Made by a program: the position numbers and the translations under genes. The notes beneath the pieces are model-generated. The model was not told where the DNA came from, ran no database searches, and saw nothing but the letters and a program-made list of their open reading frames with translations. A stretch of DNA of 15,031 nt from Microcystis aeruginosa W13-11 (GTDB taxonomy: Bacteria > Cyanobacteriota > Cyanobacteriia > Cyanobacteriales > Microcystaceae). This document shows positions 14,575 through 15,031 of this stretch, piece by piece. The stretch is from assembly GCA_009995705.1 (NCBI GenBank), contig JAADBR010000111.1, positions 1-15,031 of the forward strand. Direction: 5' to 3'. Numbering within the stretch: the first letter of the stretch is position 1; each line of letters opens with the position of its first letter.

Positions 14575-15031
14575 TAAAGCACTAAGTTACTCGGATCAAT
14601 GCAGATGGGATGAGAACATATTTACGTCTATATCTTACATTCCCCACCCCTAACTGTTTACCAATAGTCCTGACTGAGCAATTTTTAGTTAAGGTAAAAT
14701 TATGAAAAAGTAAATTTTAGGTTAAAATTAAAGGCATCTAGACCAAAAAAACGACCAGTTCTCTCGCTGGCAATGCCCTCAAAACTCAACGTAAAAGTAA
14801 ACTTTTAAGAACGACTGAACTATTTGGTTAGTACATAAGACAAAGGTAAGCTGTGACTAGGTTGTAATTTTTGGAGATGTCTAAATTGACACTCTGCGCG
14901 CTAAAGCGACGCAGATCCTAGCACAGAATTAGACCAAAATCTAATTCTGATGGGCATTGTCAAGATACCTCTAGTAACTCTGCTCAAATCTAATTTAAGC
15001 ATTGTCTTTACTTTTCTTAGAATATTGGCGC
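14575..15031. other. Gene-free right end (457 bp), promoter region of the cluster
   Basis: No open frame with recognisable product on either strand. AT-rich sequence 14680-14740 lies upstream of the vWA lipoprotein gene and probably carries its promoter, but no unambiguous -35/-10 pair stands out. Two hairpins are present near 14893-14949 (next entry). Confidence 0.55.
14893..14949. repeat. Two adjacent hairpins
   Basis: First: CTGCG-CGCT paired with AGCG-ACGCAG (14893-14913, one bulged base). Second: a perfect 10-bp inverted repeat CAGAATTAGA / TCTAATTCTG with loop CCAAAA (14924-14949). No T-run follows on either strand, so a terminator is not clear; a small palindromic repeat or RNA structure is possible. 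Confidence 0.6.

Noticed and set aside
14740..14836. Short plus-strand frame (TKKTTSSLAGNALK...)
   Set aside because: Preceded by an in-frame stop with no start codon, and no family match that I can recall.

Overview
The window is cyanobacterial and reads like Microcystis or a close relative. It holds chlD (Mg-chelatase), ntcB and cnaT behind a canonical NtcA promoter, a DUF1824-type protein, at least nine copies of the cyanobacterial octamer GCGATCGC (all left of about 10,960), and many decayed transposons, small inverted-repeat elements and frameshifted gene fragments. The genus is inferred from style and gene content, not from a database match.

Layout. (1) 1-707: tandem duplication of a small coiled-coil/membrane gene, minus strand. 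The left copy is cut by the window edge; the right copy is frameshifted. (2) 708-1013: 3' remnant of a serine-acetyltransferase-like gene, running head-on into ispD (minus, 1008-1688). (3) 1728-2740: a DUF1824-type gene (minus) between two inverted copies of a roughly 130-145 bp repeat. (4) 2788-4192: two-gene minus-strand operon, a lipoprotein and a 296-aa protein of unknown function. (5) 4556-6553: chlD, minus. (6) 6554-7494: gene-free stretch with an ISAs1-type transposase stub, a perfect 13-bp palindrome, a 214-bp inverted-repeat element with a 4-bp target duplication, short heptamer repeats and the NtcA promoter. (7) 7495-9604: ntcB-cnaT, plus strand, nitrogen-assimilation regulators. (8) 9610-9894: internally deleted TnpB remnant. 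(9) 9892-14574: minus-strand cluster, read in the order lipoprotein with solute-binding and von Willebrand A domains, two-TM coiled-coil protein, HtpX-type M48 protease (broken), membrane-anchored solute-binding protein. (10) 14575-15031: no gene recognised; two hairpins.

How the genes relate. ntcB and cnaT form a unit that helps switch on nitrate/nitrite assimilation under nitrogen limitation; the NtcA box, its spacing and the -10 match the textbook NtcA-activated promoter. chlD and ispD are housekeeping genes for chlorophyll and isoprenoids. The most unusual part is the right-hand cluster. Two related substrate-binding-like domains, one with a metal-binding vWA domain, sit beside a membrane coiled-coil protein and a membrane protease. 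The protease reading frame runs, through one stop codon, directly into the second binding protein, which suggests a former or conditional protease-receptor fusion. This looks like a cell-envelope system of unknown purpose that is decaying in this strain.
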